Origin: an uncultured Clostridia bacterium
GTDB lineage: Bacteria > Bacillota > Clostridia > Oscillospirales > Ruminococcaceae
Assembly (NCBI GenBank): GCA_947628615.1
Contig: CANRAO010000011.1
Location: forward strand, 1 to 48,143
Direction: 5' to 3'
Length of the DNA stretch: 48,143 bases
In this document: positions 16,810 through 26,826 of the stretch, piece by piece
How positions within the stretch are numbered: position 1 is the first letter of the stretch
Layout of the letters: each line of letters starts with the position of its first letter
Made by a program: the position numbers and the translations under genes
The notes under the pieces: model-generated
What the model was told of the DNA's origin: nothing
Database searches by the model: none
The model's input: the letters and a program-made list of their open reading frames with translations, nothing else

Positions 16810-18030
16810 ATGACATTATTTGAAGAACTAAAAAGAAGAGGTCTGTTAGCTCAGCTAACAGACGAAAAGGAAATTGAGGAACTAGTCAACGCAGGAAAAG
16901 CCACATTCTACATCGGTTTTGACCCTACTGCTGACAGTCTGCACGTCGGTCATTTTATGGCTCTTTGCCTTATGAAAAGAATGCAGATGGCAGGAAATAA
17001 GCCAATTGTTCTTATCGGCGGCGGAACAGCTATGATAGGCGACCCATCTGGAAGAACAGATATGAGAAAGATGATGACCAGAGAAACCATTCAGCACAAT
17101 GTTGACTGCTTTAAAAAGCAAATGAGCCGTTTTATTGATTTTTCTAACGACAAAGCAGTTATTGTAAACAATGCCGACTGGCTTATGGACTTGAATTACG
17201 TTGAGGTTTTAAGAGAAATAGGACCGCACTTCAGCGTAAACAGAATGTTATCACACGAGTGCTATAAGCAGAGAATGGAAAGAGGTCTATCTTTCCTTGA
17301 ATTCAACTATATGATAATGCAAAGCTATGACTTCTATGTTCTATATCAGAAATACGGCTGTAATATGCAGTTCGGCGGAGACGATCAATGGGCGAATATG
17401 CTGGGCGGAACCGAGCTTATCAGACGCAAGCTTGGAAAAGACGCTTATGCAATGACGATAACTTTACTGCTCAATTCAGAGGGCAAAAAGATGGGCAAGA
17501 CTGAGAAGGGTGCTGTATGGCTTGACGCAGATAAAACCTCGCCATATGATTTTTACCAGTACTGGAGAAACGTAAATGACGCTGACGTTATAAAGTGCTT
17601 AAAGATGCTCACCTTTGTTCCTATTGAGGAAATCGAGGAAATGGAAAGAACTATGGAGGGCGCAGAACTAAATAAAGCCAAAGAAATATTAGCATATGAA
17701 CTTACAAAGCTAGTTCACGGTGAAGAAGAGGCAGAAAAAGCACAGAATGCCGCCAAATCAGTTTTCGGAAGTGCAGGTGTAAGCGACGATATGCCGACTA
17801 CTAAAATCAGCGCCGATGATTTGAACGAGGACGGCTGTATAGGTCTTCTGACGCTGTTAGTCAAGTGCGGTCTTGCGTCGTCAAACGGTGAAGCTAGGCG
17901 TCTCGTGCAGCAGGGCGGAGTATCAATAAATGATGAAAAGATTTTAGAACCAAAGATGTTCTTAAACCTTGATGAATCTGTAATTATCAAAAAAGGAAAG
18001 AAAGTTTTCCATAAAGCTGAAAAAGAATAA
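16810..18030 (+). CDS. tyrS: Tyrosyl-tRNA synthetase
   Basis: Class I synthetase charging tRNA-Tyr (406 aa). The Rossmann fold shows [16 protein letters not shown] (HIGH equivalent HVGH). The tyrosine-binding [17 protein letters not shown] and the [14 protein letters not shown] region are present, and the KMSKS loop reads KKMGKTEKG. The C-terminal S4 RNA-binding domain (about 340-400) includes [31 protein letters not shown] ribosome site precedes ATG 16810. Controlled by the upstream T-box. A terminator shared with the converging dnaI-like gene follows. Confidence 0.98.
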   Translation: MTLFEELKRRGLLAQLTDEKEIEELVNAGKATFYIGFDPTADSLHVGHFMALCLMKRMQMAGNKPIVLIGGGTAMIGDPSGRTDMRKMMTRETIQHNVDCFKKQMSRFIDFSNDKAVIVNNADWLMDLNYVEVLREIGPHFSVNRMLSHECYKQRMERGLSFLEFNYMIMQSYDFYVLYQKYGCNMQFGGDDQWANMLGGTELIRRKLGKDAYAMTITLLLNSEGKKMGKTEKGAVWLDADKTSPYDFYQYWRNVNDADVIKCLKMLTFVPIEEIEEMERTMEGAELNKAKEILAYELTKLVHGEEEAEKAQNAAKSVFGSAGVSDDMPTTKISADDLNEDGCIGLLTLLVKCGLASSNGEARRLVQQGGVSINDEKILEPKMFLNLDESVIIKKGKKVFHKAEKE

Positions 18031-18035
18031 CAAAA

Positions 18036-18067
18036 AAGGTGAAGAGCAATTCTGCTTTTCACCTTAA
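18036..18067 (+). terminator. Bidirectional terminator between tyrS and the dnaI-like gene
   Basis: A 13-bp stem (18036-18048 with 18053-18065, one G-T pair) has an ATTC loop, AAGGTGAAGAGCA on the left arm, and A/T tracts on both sides. Confidence 0.87.
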
Positions 18068-18070
18068 TTT

Positions 18071-19066
18071 TTATTGATCCATCATACGTCTTTTAACTTG
18101 ACGTATATCCGTTCCGAAAAATCTGTATGGGGTAAACATTCCAGTGAGCCTTGATATAATTCTGTCGTCGTATTTTTCGTTTAATTCTGAAAGGGATAAG
18201 TTTGTAGAGACGATTGTAGGGATCTCCATATTTATTCTGGTATTAATGATGTTATACAGAGTAGAATTATTGAAAGGGGTTGAAAACTCAGATCCTAAAT
18301 CATCAAGTATAACCAAATCAGCATCTAGGATTGTTTCAACTGTATTACCGTTGCTTCTTCCGAAGTGGTCATTCTCAGCTTTAATAAGAAAATTATTTAT
18401 AGAATCAAAAACCACGTTAAATCCCTTTTCAATAAGCGACTTTGCAATCATAGAAGATATAAAGGTTTTCCCCAGACCTGTTTTGCCTAAGAAAAATAAT
18501 GAGCAGGAGTCTTTTGAAAAGGTATCAACGTAATTCCTGCACTGATCAAGAATTTCATTCATTCTCTCTCTGGGTATAATGCCCGATTTATCATCGGGGA
18601 GATTAGAGTATAAATTCAAATTGAACTCGTCAAAATCATGCAGTTCAATTTTACAGCTCTCGTTAAGCTCTTCTATAGTATATTTCTTGATCAGCTCGTT
18701 AAAACATTGGCACCTGCTGCCGTTTACATATCCGCTGTCATTGCAAATAGGACAGGTGTATTTAGCTTTTAAATAGTCCTCCGGATAACCAAATTCTTTA
18801 AGCATTATTTTAATCTTGAATTGGTTTTCAAGATTTTTTTCTTTTAGTTCATCAATGATTTTATCAATGTTTTCACTGCGTGAAATTATAGCCTTTGACA
18901 GATTTATGCTTGTCTGCAAAATTCTGTTGTACAAAGAATCAATTTCAGGAGCCTTTTTGCTGATTTCTTCTTTGTGAAGTTCAAGAGTCTGAAAGGCTTT
19001 GGAACGTCTGTTTTCAATTTCCGATGCCGCTTTAGAAAAAGCAGATAGCGATATGTCGTTATTCAT
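18071..19066 (-). CDS. DnaC/DnaI-like helicase loader ATPase
   Basis: AAA+ ATPase (331 aa) likely to load the replicative helicase. A coiled N-terminal half is followed by a zinc knuckle (C105, C108, C119, C121; CPICNDSGYVNGSRCQC) as in Firmicutes DnaI. Walker A is GKTGLGKT (194-201), Walker B VILDDLGSEF, and sensor 1 TIVSTNLSLSEL. The arginine finger region is DRIISRL. Its start overlaps the end of the dnaD-like gene by 8 nt, so the two are translated together, a pairing also found in other Firmicutes (DnaD/DnaB with DnaI). The plasmid or phage DnaC alternative is less likely in this core setting. Confidence 0.92.
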   Translation of the reverse strand: MNNDISLSAFSKAASEIENRRSKAFQTLELHKEEISKKAPEIDSLYNRILQTSINLSKAIISRSENIDKIIDELKEKNLENQFKIKIMLKEFGYPEDYLKAKYTCPICNDSGYVNGSRCQCFNELIKKYTIEELNESCKIELHDFDEFNLNLYSNLPDDKSGIIPRERMNEILDQCRNYVDTFSKDSCSLFFLGKTGLGKTFISSMIAKSLIEKGFNVVFDSINNFLIKAENDHFGRSNGNTVETILDADLVILDDLGSEFSTPFNNSTLYNIINTRINMEIPTIVSTNLSLSELNEKYDDRIISRLTGMFTPYRFFGTDIRQVKRRMMDQ

Positions 19067-20126
19067 TATTGTTATTTTTATCCTTTCCTTTTATTTTAGG
19101 AACGTGATTCAATGTAAATTCATAGAACTCATCAAGATCGTATGAATGTTCATTTTCTTTACATTTTTTCTTGGAATTATTCTTTTTTGATTTTGCATCA
19201 TGTATATTTACTTCATCAATAGTAAAAATATTCTCTTTCGACCAGCTTATTATAATTTTATTTATATAAGGGAAGGACAGCTTGTTTATCTGGTCAACAC
19301 ATTTTTCGTATGCAAGCTGAATCATTTCAGTATTATACCCAAGTACTGTCCAAGAGTTAATATATTCCTTTTGCTTTTTAGTGAGATTTGTTGTTATACC
19401 GAATATTTTAGCAACTTTATTTTCAATTTTGTGCGACTTCATCATTTTTATGATCTCAGCTTCAACCTGTTGGTATGAAGTAATATCCTGCTCAAACCAG
19501 CTTTCTGCAATGCTTTCAACGTATCTTATACTTGATTTTCCTATGTCCTCGCAGTATTGAACAAGTAAGAGTATCGAGGCAATCGGGAATCCGTAATTTT
19601 CAACAAGATTAATATATCCGCATTGTTCTGTAAAGCGTAATCCTCTCTTTAAAATAATTTCAAGTTGAGAAAACATTTCCTTAATTTCTTTTTGACTGTT
19701 TACAATATCAGCAATATCCTTTGAGGAGTATTTAACGTGGCTCTTTTTCTCAAGCGACCTATCAGTAGGATTTATAGCCGGAACAACTGACTCTTTTTGA
19801 GATTCGGTTTCAGAAGTTTTATCAGAACTATTAGATATATTAGAGGTATTCAAGGTTTGATTTTCAGAATTTTTTAAAACCGTAACATTAAGCACTGAGA
19901 AAACTTCCGCTTGACTCCAGTAAACAACTGCATCGTCGACTATATCGGCAGAAATCTCCGTTGCAATACTTATATCTTCGGAGATTATTTCATTTTTATC
20001 GCTTGATAAAATAAATAACAGTACCTTTAAAAAATCTCCGCTGCACAGCTTTATATGCTCATAAACAACCTTGCTGGGAACGGTAAAGAAACTGCCCCAA
20101 TTTTTTCTCTCTATTTTATATTTCAT
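19059..20126 (-). CDS. DnaD-domain replication initiation protein
   Basis: A 355-aa protein. The N-terminal winged-helix-like part (WGSFFTVPSKVVYEHIKLCSGDFLKVLLFIL) is followed by a Ser/Lys-rich linker (about 105-145). The two DnaD/DnaB2-type domains (about 170-250 and 265-320) include ILLLVQYCEDIGKSSIRYVESIAESWFE, NSWTVLGYNTEMIQLAYEKC and PYINKIIISW. These proteins help load the helicase with DnaI during initiation and restart. I start at ATG 20126 with GAGGTG close upstream. The 17-codon in-frame extension (hydrophobic, MCLSAITFLLIII) has no ribosome site and is probably not translated. The highly basic, Asn-rich C-terminus may bind DNA. Confidence 0.88.
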   Translation of the reverse strand: MKYKIERKNWGSFFTVPSKVVYEHIKLCSGDFLKVLLFILSSDKNEIISEDISIATEISADIVDDAVVYWSQAEVFSVLNVTVLKNSENQTLNTSNISNSSDKTSETESQKESVVPAINPTDRSLEKKSHVKYSSKDIADIVNSQKEIKEMFSQLEIILKRGLRFTEQCGYINLVENYGFPIASILLLVQYCEDIGKSSIRYVESIAESWFEQDITSYQQVEAEIIKMMKSHKIENKVAKIFGITTNLTKKQKEYINSWTVLGYNTEMIQLAYEKCVDQINKLSFPYINKIIISWSKENIFTIDEVNIHDAKSKKNNSKKKCKENEHSYDLDEFYEFTLNHVPKIKGKDKNNNNE

Positions 20127-20221
20127 TTTACACCTCGGAATAATAATCAGCAAAAAGGTAATAGCTGATAAACACAAAATAATACAATATCAATTTTTAT
20201 GCGACATTAAATTTATAAATA

Positions 20222-20250
20222 AGTATACCACAGAAAAAAATCATTTGCAA
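20222..20250 (-). promoter_or_regulatory. Promoter of the dnaD-dnaI pair
   Basis: On the minus strand TTGCAA (20245-20250), 17 bp, TATACT (20222-20227), preceded by TGG as an extended -10. It gives a leader of about 90 nt before ATG 20126, with no recognised structure. Confidence 0.7.
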
Positions 20251-20272
20251 TTCAAATTATTATTAATTTTAC

Positions 20273-20301
20273 TTGAAATAACTGTTATTGTATGTTATAA
20301 T
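20273..20301 (+). promoter_or_regulatory. Sigma-A promoter of miaB and the mismatch-repair run
   Basis: TTGAAA (20273-20278), 17 bp, perfect TATAAT (20296-20301), preceded by TGT (extended -10). It is divergent from the dnaD promoter, with the two -35 boxes only 22 bp apart. Confidence 0.85.
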
Positions 20302-20332
20302 ACACTATATATAATTAAAAGGGAGTTTTATT

Positions 20333-21718
20333 TTGGGAAATAAGACTATATGTTGTATAAATAAAGATTTTTCAATTGATAATTTAAAAAGGTTGATTCT
20401 TGATGTTTACGGGGATAATACTCCGCTTTGTTATTTACATTCTTTTGGCTGTCAGCAGAACGCTACTGACGGCGAAAAGCTGAAAAACTTAATTTCAAAA
20501 ATCGGCTATAAGTTTACATATAGTACAGAAAATGCTTCTCTAATCATCTTGAACACCTGTGCAGTTAGAGAACACGCTGAAGACAGAGTTTTCGGCAATA
20601 TAGGAAGATTTAAGCGTCTGAAGGAGGAAAAACCGAATACTATTGTATGTATATGCGGCTGTATGGCACAGCAAAAGCATATTGCTGAAAGAATTAAACA
20701 AAATTACCGTCAGGTCGATTTAGTATTCGGGACGTTTGCATATAATCAGTTTTACGAAATGCTTTATGAAGTTTTAAATACAAAAAAGCGCATTTTTAAT
20801 ATTTCCGAACAGGAAAGCGATATAAACGAGAATTTAAAACAGCTTAGAGATAGTAAGATAAAGGCGTCAGTGCCTATAATGTATGGCTGCAACAATTTTT
20901 GCACATATTGTATAGTGCCGTATGTAAGGGGCAGAGAGCGTTCGAGAGCGGTCGAGGCGGTTTTTGACGAGGTTTCAGGCTTAGTAAAAGACGGCTATAA
21001 AGAAATAACATTACTGGGTCAGAATGTAAATTCTTATGGCTATGGATTTCCAAAACTTTTGAGAAAGCTGAATAGAATTGACGGTGATTTCAGAATACGC
21101 TTTATGAGTTCTCACCCTAAAGATGCAACACACGAGCTTATTGATACAATACTTGAATGTGATAAGGTATGCAAGCATTTGCATTTGCCTATGCAATCTG
21201 GCTGTAACAGAATTCTCAAAGAAATGAACAGAAATTATACTGTTAAAGAGTATGCAGAAATTATTGATTACGCAAGAAGTAAAAAACCCAATTTTTCATT
21301 TACAAGCGATATAATTGTAGGTTTTCCGGGAGAGACGTATGAGGAATTCTGTGAAACTAAAGAAGCTGTAAAGAGATTTAGATTCGATAATATATATTCA
21401 TTCGTATACTCAAAGAGAAGCGGTACAAAGGCTGCATTAATGGAAGACAATATAAGCAGTAAGCAAAAGGGTTTGTGGCTTAGAGAGCTTTTGCTTGAAC
21501 ACCGTGAAGTAAATGTTGAGTGGATGTCACGGTTTGTCGGCAAAACTTTAAGGATTTTGGTTGATAAAGAGGGCAGGACCTCAGACGAGCATCTTCAGGG
21601 AAGGTCTGATGAAAATATTATTGTCGAGTTTATAGGCGGTAAAGAGCTTATCGGCAGCTTTGTAAATGTCAGGATAAACAAAGCAATGAACTGGGCGCTG
21701 CTTGGGGAAATTGTTTAA
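20333..21718 (+). CDS. miaB: tRNA-2-methylthio-N6-dimethylallyladenosine synthase MiaB
   Basis: Radical-SAM methylthiotransferase that converts i6A37 to ms2i6A37 in tRNA. The N-terminal UPF0004 domain binds one 4Fe-4S cluster through C40, C76 and C110 (SFGCQQN, NTCAVREHAEDRVFG, CGCMAQQ). The radical-SAM cluster is C186, C190, C193 (GCNNFCTYCIVPYVRGRERSR). The C-terminal TRAM domain is about 395-460. The start is TTG 20333 with AAGGGAG 7 nt upstream. Its substrate is made by MiaA, encoded 5 kb downstream in the same run. The 461-aa length is normal. Confidence 0.97.
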   Translation: MGNKTICCINKDFSIDNLKRLILDVYGDNTPLCYLHSFGCQQNATDGEKLKNLISKIGYKFTYSTENASLIILNTCAVREHAEDRVFGNIGRFKRLKEEKPNTIVCICGCMAQQKHIAERIKQNYRQVDLVFGTFAYNQFYEMLYEVLNTKKRIFNISEQESDINENLKQLRDSKIKASVPIMYGCNNFCTYCIVPYVRGRERSRAVEAVFDEVSGLVKDGYKEITLLGQNVNSYGYGFPKLLRKLNRIDGDFRIRFMSSHPKDATHELIDTILECDKVCKHLHLPMQSGCNRILKEMNRNYTVKEYAEIIDYARSKKPNFSFTSDIIVGFPGETYEEFCETKEAVKRFRFDNIYSFVYSKRSGTKAALMEDNISSKQKGLWLRELLLEHREVNVEWMSRFVGKTLRILVDKEGRTSDEHLQGRSDENIIVEFIGGKELIGSFVNVRINKAMNWALLGEIV

Positions 21719-21744
21719 TATATTGATTTTAAAGGAGATTTTTT

Positions 21745-22155
21745 ATGACTGTTATTGAAATGGCAAGAGAGCTTGGAAAGGCTCTTCAAGAAGACGAAAG
21801 ATACAAGAAGTATCAGGAAGCAAAGATCAAAAATGATAAGGACGTTGAGCTTCAGAATATGATAGGTGATTTCAATGTAAAGAGAATGCAGCTCAATCAG
21901 GAGATGCAAAAGAAAGAAAAAGACGCAGACGCTATGAAACGCCTTGACGCTGAGTTAAAAGAAGTTTATAACAAAATTATGGCAAATCCCAATATGGCTG
22001 AATTTACTGCCGCTCAGGAGAAAGTGGAAAAGCTGATAAACTCGGTAAACTTTATTATAAGTATGGCTGCAAACGGTGAAGACCCTATGACCTGTCCTGA
22101 GGAACAGCCTGCAAGCTGCGGAGGAAGCTGTTCCACCTGCGGAAGCTGTCATTAA
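21745..22155 (+). CDS. YlbF/YmcA family protein with cysteine-rich tail
   Basis: A 136-aa, mostly helical protein of the YlbF/YmcA (Com_YlbF) family. Its place between miaB and mutS is the place of ymcA in B. subtilis. In that organism YmcA, YlbF and YaaT form a complex that carries 4Fe-4S clusters and affects Spo0A phosphorylation and RNase Y; no YaaT gene lies in this window. The charged helical body (1-112) is followed by a tail with five cysteines (C117, C125, C129, C132, C135) and a final His, which could bind a cluster or metal. AAGGAG precedes the ATG. Confidence 0.87.
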   Translation: MTVIEMARELGKALQEDERYKKYQEAKIKNDKDVELQNMIGDFNVKRMQLNQEMQKKEKDADAMKRLDAELKEVYNKIMANPNMAEFTAAQEKVEKLINSVNFIISMAANGEDPMTCPEEQPASCGGSCSTCGSCH

Positions 22156-22194
22156 TTTACAAAAAATATGCGGATAAAAGGGAAGTGAGTTCAA

Positions 22195-24807
22195 GTGAAA
22201 TTAGCTGATATTGATGTATCAAAGCTTTCGCCTATGATGCAGAAATATGTAGAAGTCAAGAAGAATTATATGAATCATATAGTTTTTTATAGGCTCGGTG
22301 ATTTCTACGAAATGTTTTTTGATGACGCTATTGTTGTATCTCGTGAACTTGAACTCACCCTGACCGGCCGTGACTGTGGCTTGGAGGAGAGAGCACCTAT
22401 GTGCGGTGTTCCTCACCATGCCTGCGACGTATATTTAAAAAAACTGATCGATAAAGGTTTTATGGTTGCTATCTGTGAGCAGACTGAGGATCCTTCTCAG
22501 GCAAAGGGACTTGTAAAAAGAGAGATCGTAAGAGTTGTTACTCCGGGAACCCTTATTGAAAGCAGTATGCTTGATGAAACGCAAAATAACTACATAAGTG
22601 CGATTTTTTACAATGAGAAAGAAATTTCAATATGTATGACTGATATTTCTACAGGCGAAGTGCATCTTTATTTATTCAGCGGAAAAGATGCAGTTTCAGA
22701 TGCTGTAAATGAGCTTTCAAGATTTGAACCTGTGGAAGTCTTGATGAATGACAGGGTTTTAATGCTCAAAGCAATAACATCTTTTATAAAGGAAAAGTTG
22801 AAAGCAAGCGTAAACATTCTTGACGATTCTGATTTTGATATTACTGCTAACAGAGAAATAGTATGCGAGCAGTTTTCAGTTTCAGATTTATCAGAACTTT
22901 CAATAAATGAGAGCAGTATTGAGGTAAATTCAGTCTGCGGATTATTTAATTACATATATGATACCCAAAAAGCGCTGATAGGCAGATTTACCAAAATAAT
23001 CAAGCATGAAAACGATCCGTTGATGACGTTAGGTGTAACTGCAAGGAGAAATTTAGAGCTTACCGAAACCCTGAGAAACAAAGAAAAGAAAGGCTCACTT
23101 CTTTGGGTGCTGGATAAAAATAAAACCTCTATGGGAAAAAGACTGCTCAAAACATTCATAGATCAGCCGCTAACAAATCCGACTAAGATAATGCAGAGAC
23201 TTGATTCTGTTGAACAGCTTGTTCAAAATCCTGTTGTTTTGGGTAATTTAAGCGAAGCTTTGTCTGGCATTTATGATATTGAACGTCTTATGACAAGGGT
23301 TATGTATAAAACTGCTACCCCGAGAGATTTAAAGGCATTATCTGCAACTGCTGAGAAGCTTCCTGAAATAAAAAGACTTTTATCAAATTTTTCAGCTAAG
23401 CTTTTAACTGCTGAAAATGCTAAGATTTCAACACTGGAGGATGTTGCAAATCTTATTGAAAATTCAATTGTAGACGAGCCTCCTGTCAATACCAAAGACG
23501 GAGGAGTTATAAAAGACGGATTTAATGAAAATCTGGACGAGCTCCGTAATATTATTCACGGAGGAAAAAGCATTATTGATAATATTGCTGAACAGGAAAG
23601 AGAACGCACAGGAATTAAAACCTTGAAGATTGGCTATAACCGTGTTTTTGGCTATTATATCGAAGTAACAAAATCAAACATAGGTTTAGTTCCTGATAGC
23701 TATATAAGAAAGCAAACCCTTACAAATTGCGAAAGATACATAACTGAAGAGCTTAAAAATGCTGAGAACACTATTCTCGGTGCAAATGATAAGGTTATAT
23801 CACTTGAACAGGAAATATTTGTTGAAGTAAGAGATTACATAGCAAAGCAGCTCACAGTTGTTCAGGAAACAGCGTCTGCACTTGCTTTAATTGATGTTTT
23901 AACTTCATTTGCTTCGGTTGCAACTGCTAATAATTACTCTAAGCCTGAAATTGCTATTGACGGGGTTATTGATATAAAAAATGGAAGGCACCCTGTTGTA
24001 GAGCTTATGCAGACGGACGAGATATTTGTTCCAAATGACGCATATCTTGATTTGACTGAAAACAAAATGAATATTATTACAGGTCCGAATATGTCGGGTA
24101 AATCAACATATATGAGGCAGATCGCGCTAATCACGTTGATGGCGCAGATAGGCTCGTTCGTGCCGGCTGAATATGCAAAAATTTCGGTTGTCGACCAGAT
24201 TTTTACTAGAATCGGTGCATCTGATGACCTTACCTCCGGTCAATCGACTTTTATGGTAGAAATGAGCGAGGTTGCAGAAATTGTTAAAAATGCAACAAAA
24301 AACAGTCTTGTGATTTTAGATGAAGTCGGCAGAGGAACTTCTACCTTTGACGGCATTAGTATTGCCAGAAGTGTAGCCGAGTATATAGCTAATGCCAAGA
24401 AGCTGGGATGTAAAACTCTCTTTGCAACACATTATCATGAGTTGATTGAGCTTGAGCAGGAGTTAAGCGGAGTAAAAAATTACAGTGTTGCAGTTAAAAG
24501 AACTAATCAGGGAATTAAATTTCTGCGAAAAATTGTTCGCGGTGGTGTAGACGAAAGCTACGGCATTGAGGTTGCAAAGCTGGCAGGGCTTCCTGCTAAG
24601 ATAATAAGCAGAGCAAATGAACTGCTTGAGGATTTTGAGAAAGAGAATAAAAGTCATGCGTATACATCTGTGCAAAGAGATATGCAGATCGGTATGGACG
24701 ATATCAATGAAAAGATTGCAATTGAAAAGCTGAGAAAAACAAACATTGACGAAATGAATGATGAGGAACTCAGGTTTTATATTAAAGACATATTGAATTA
24801 TATCTGA
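22195..24807 (+). CDS. mutS: DNA mismatch repair protein MutS
   Basis: Binds mismatches and small loops and recruits MutL using ATP (870 aa). The N-terminal domain has the mismatch-wedging Phe-x-Glu in RLGDFYEMFFDDA (about 36-38) and CGVPHHA. The ATPase domain has Walker A GPNMSGKSTY (about residue 630), Walker B LVILDEVGRGTSTFDG and FATHYHEL. The GTG start at 22195 has GGGAAGTGAG upstream. It is followed 28 nt later by mutL. The arrangement miaB-ymcA-like-mutS-mutL matches B. subtilis apart from the missing cotE. Confidence 0.98.
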   Translation: MKLADIDVSKLSPMMQKYVEVKKNYMNHIVFYRLGDFYEMFFDDAIVVSRELELTLTGRDCGLEERAPMCGVPHHACDVYLKKLIDKGFMVAICEQTEDPSQAKGLVKREIVRVVTPGTLIESSMLDETQNNYISAIFYNEKEISICMTDISTGEVHLYLFSGKDAVSDAVNELSRFEPVEVLMNDRVLMLKAITSFIKEKLKASVNILDDSDFDITANREIVCEQFSVSDLSELSINESSIEVNSVCGLFNYIYDTQKALIGRFTKIIKHENDPLMTLGVTARRNLELTETLRNKEKKGSLLWVLDKNKTSMGKRLLKTFIDQPLTNPTKIMQRLDSVEQLVQNPVVLGNLSEALSGIYDIERLMTRVMYKTATPRDLKALSATAEKLPEIKRLLSNFSAKLLTAENAKISTLEDVANLIENSIVDEPPVNTKDGGVIKDGFNENLDELRNIIHGGKSIIDNIAEQERERTGIKTLKIGYNRVFGYYIEVTKSNIGLVPDSYIRKQTLTNCERYITEELKNAENTILGANDKVISLEQEIFVEVRDYIAKQLTVVQETASALALIDVLTSFASVATANNYSKPEIAIDGVIDIKNGRHPVVELMQTDEIFVPNDAYLDLTENKMNIITGPNMSGKSTYMRQIALITLMAQIGSFVPAEYAKISVVDQIFTRIGASDDLTSGQSTFMVEMSEVAEIVKNATKNSLVILDEVGRGTSTFDGISIARSVAEYIANAKKLGCKTLFATHYHELIELEQELSGVKNYSVAVKRTNQGIKFLRKIVRGGVDESYGIEVAKLAGLPAKIISRANELLEDFEKENKSHAYTSVQRDMQIGMDDINEKIAIEKLRKTNIDEMNDEELRFYIKDILNYI

Positions 24808-24835
24808 TAATTATGATTGGAGCGTAGCTGCAGAA

Positions 24836-26800
24836 ATGTCTAAGATAAATGTGTTGTCAAAAGAAGTTTCAGAACTGATAGCGGCAGGAGAAGTAATAGA
24901 GCGTCCGTCATCAGTTATAAAGGAGCTTTTGGAAAATTCAATAGATTCAGGTGCGAATGTTATAACAATTGAAATAAAAAATGGCGGACGCACATATATG
25001 AGAGTCACAGACAACGGCTGCGGAATATCTGCTGAGGATATTCCTACGGCTTTTTTAAGACATGCAACAAGTAAGATTTTTGCTAAAGCTGATTTAGATA
25101 AGATACTGACGCTCGGATTCAGAGGCGAGGCTTTAGCTTCAATTTGTGCTGTTTCTAAAACCGAAGTGCTTTCTAAAGTCATAGATCAAGATTACGGAAC
25201 ACATTATGTTATTGAGGGTTCTGAAGAGAAAATAAATGAAAAATCGGGCTGTCCTGACGGAACAACAATAGTTATTAGAGATATTTTTTACAATGTTCCT
25301 GCAAGACTGAAATTTCTTAAAAAAGATGTTACAGAGGGAAATGCTGTTTCAGGCGTTGTCTCAAAGCTGGCATTGTCGCACCCCGAAATATCTTTTAAGT
25401 TTATCCGTGACAACAAAACTGAGCTTGTAACGGCTGGCGACGGTAAGCTGTTTTCGGCTATATATTCGGTTTTCGGAAAGGCTTTTGCAAATTCTCTTAT
25501 TCCTGTTGATTATTCTTATAACGGAATAACTGTTAAAGGTTACACCGTTAAACCTTTGGAAGCAAAAGCAAAGAGAACATTTCAGAATTTCTTTATCAAT
25601 CACCGATATGTAAAGTCAGTAACCTGTATGGTTTCGCTTGAGGAGGCATATAAAAATCAGATCATGACTGGAAAGTTTCCTGCCTGTGTGCTGTGCCTTG
25701 ATATTCCGCCTAATCTAGTTGACGTTAATGTGCATCCTGCAAAAATTGAAGTAAAATTCTCAAATGAAAAAATGATATATGAAAGTGTTTACTTTGCAGT
25801 TAAAAATGCACTTTTACAGGATTCTTCACCTAAAGAGCTTGAATTTAAAAGCGAAAAGCATTTTAATGAAAATGAGCTTCATCAATTCAGCAGACCTGAC
25901 AGCGGCGTACAAACGGTTATGACCTTCAGTAAAGATAACACATATACAGTTAAAAAAACAGATGAAATTCTAAATAATAATGCGCATATTAAAACATATT
26001 CAAGACCTGCTGATGAATTTAACAAAGTCGAGTGTCCAAAGCCTGAATATTTAACTGAATTTGATAAGCACGATAATAATGATAATGATATATCAAAACT
26101 TAAACCTGAAGAGCCAAAGAATTTAGATGACTATAAATTTATTGACAGTTCTTCTTTTGTAAAGAAAGAGAAAATCTCTAATTTAAGTGAGACTGACCGC
26201 TTAGAGAAAGAAAAGAGTGAGTTTGAAGAGTCAAAACCAAAGGTAATTGGTGAAATTTTCAATACATATATAGTTGTTGAAAAAGATGATGATATGTATA
26301 TATTCGACAAGCATGCTGCTCACGAAAGATATATTTTTGAAAATATAAAAAACGAATCAAGCAATCTTGATTCGCAGATGCTGTTTGAGCCAACAGAGGT
26401 ATTATTATCCTATGAGGAATATGACGCCATTATATCTAACCTCGAAAACGCAAAAAAATTCGGATTTATAATAGAGGACGCTCAGGCACCGAGCGTTAAA
26501 GTTATAGGAGTGCCGGTGGTAATAGAAGACACTGATCCGTCCGATATAATAACTGAGCTTGCTCATAATTTTTTAGAGCATCGACAGGATCCGAATTTAT
26601 CATTATTTGATGAGCTTTACCATTCAATTGCCTGCAAAGCGGCGATCAAAGGAAACATAAAGTCAGACAACATAGAACTTCAGAGCCTTATTGACAGAAT
26701 ATTTGACGATGAAAACATCAGGTATTGTCCGCACGGCAGACCTGTGTTTACAAAGATTTCAAAAAAAGAAATAGAAAAGCAATTCAAGCGTATTGTCTAA
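24836..26800 (+). CDS. mutL: DNA mismatch repair protein MutL (endonuclease-type)
   Basis: GHKL ATPase (654 aa) that links MutS to strand incision. N-terminal motifs are ELLENSIDSGA, VTDNGCGI, FLRHATSKI and LGFRGEALASI. A low-complexity, charged linker covers about 330-470. The C-terminal dimer domain carries the metal-dependent endonuclease motif as DKHAAHERYIFE (about 491-502) with CPHGRPVF near the end. It therefore cuts DNA itself, as expected in an organism without MutH. The ribosome site GGAG is about 13 nt before the ATG, rather far. Confidence 0.97.
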   Translation: MSKINVLSKEVSELIAAGEVIERPSSVIKELLENSIDSGANVITIEIKNGGRTYMRVTDNGCGISAEDIPTAFLRHATSKIFAKADLDKILTLGFRGEALASICAVSKTEVLSKVIDQDYGTHYVIEGSEEKINEKSGCPDGTTIVIRDIFYNVPARLKFLKKDVTEGNAVSGVVSKLALSHPEISFKFIRDNKTELVTAGDGKLFSAIYSVFGKAFANSLIPVDYSYNGITVKGYTVKPLEAKAKRTFQNFFINHRYVKSVTCMVSLEEAYKNQIMTGKFPACVLCLDIPPNLVDVNVHPAKIEVKFSNEKMIYESVYFAVKNALLQDSSPKELEFKSEKHFNENELHQFSRPDSGVQTVMTFSKDNTYTVKKTDEILNNNAHIKTYSRPADEFNKVECPKPEYLTEFDKHDNNDNDISKLKPEEPKNLDDYKFIDSSSFVKKEKISNLSETDRLEKEKSEFEESKPKVIGEIFNTYIVVEKDDDMYIFDKHAAHERYIFENIKNESSNLDSQMLFEPTEVLLSYEEYDAIISNLENAKKFGFIIEDAQAPSVKVIGVPVVIEDTDPSDIITELAHNFLEHRQDPNLSLFDELYHSIACKAAIKGNIKSDNIELQSLIDRIFDDENIRYCPHGRPVFTKISKKEIEKQFKRIV

Positions 26801-26826
26801 CCGTAACATTTGGAGGAGAATTTTAA

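Noticed and set aside
20127-20177. N-terminal extension of the dnaD-like gene (hydrophobic, MCLSAITFLLIII)
   Set aside because: No ribosome site before 20177; GAGGTG lies just before ATG 20126, and the conserved DnaD start follows.
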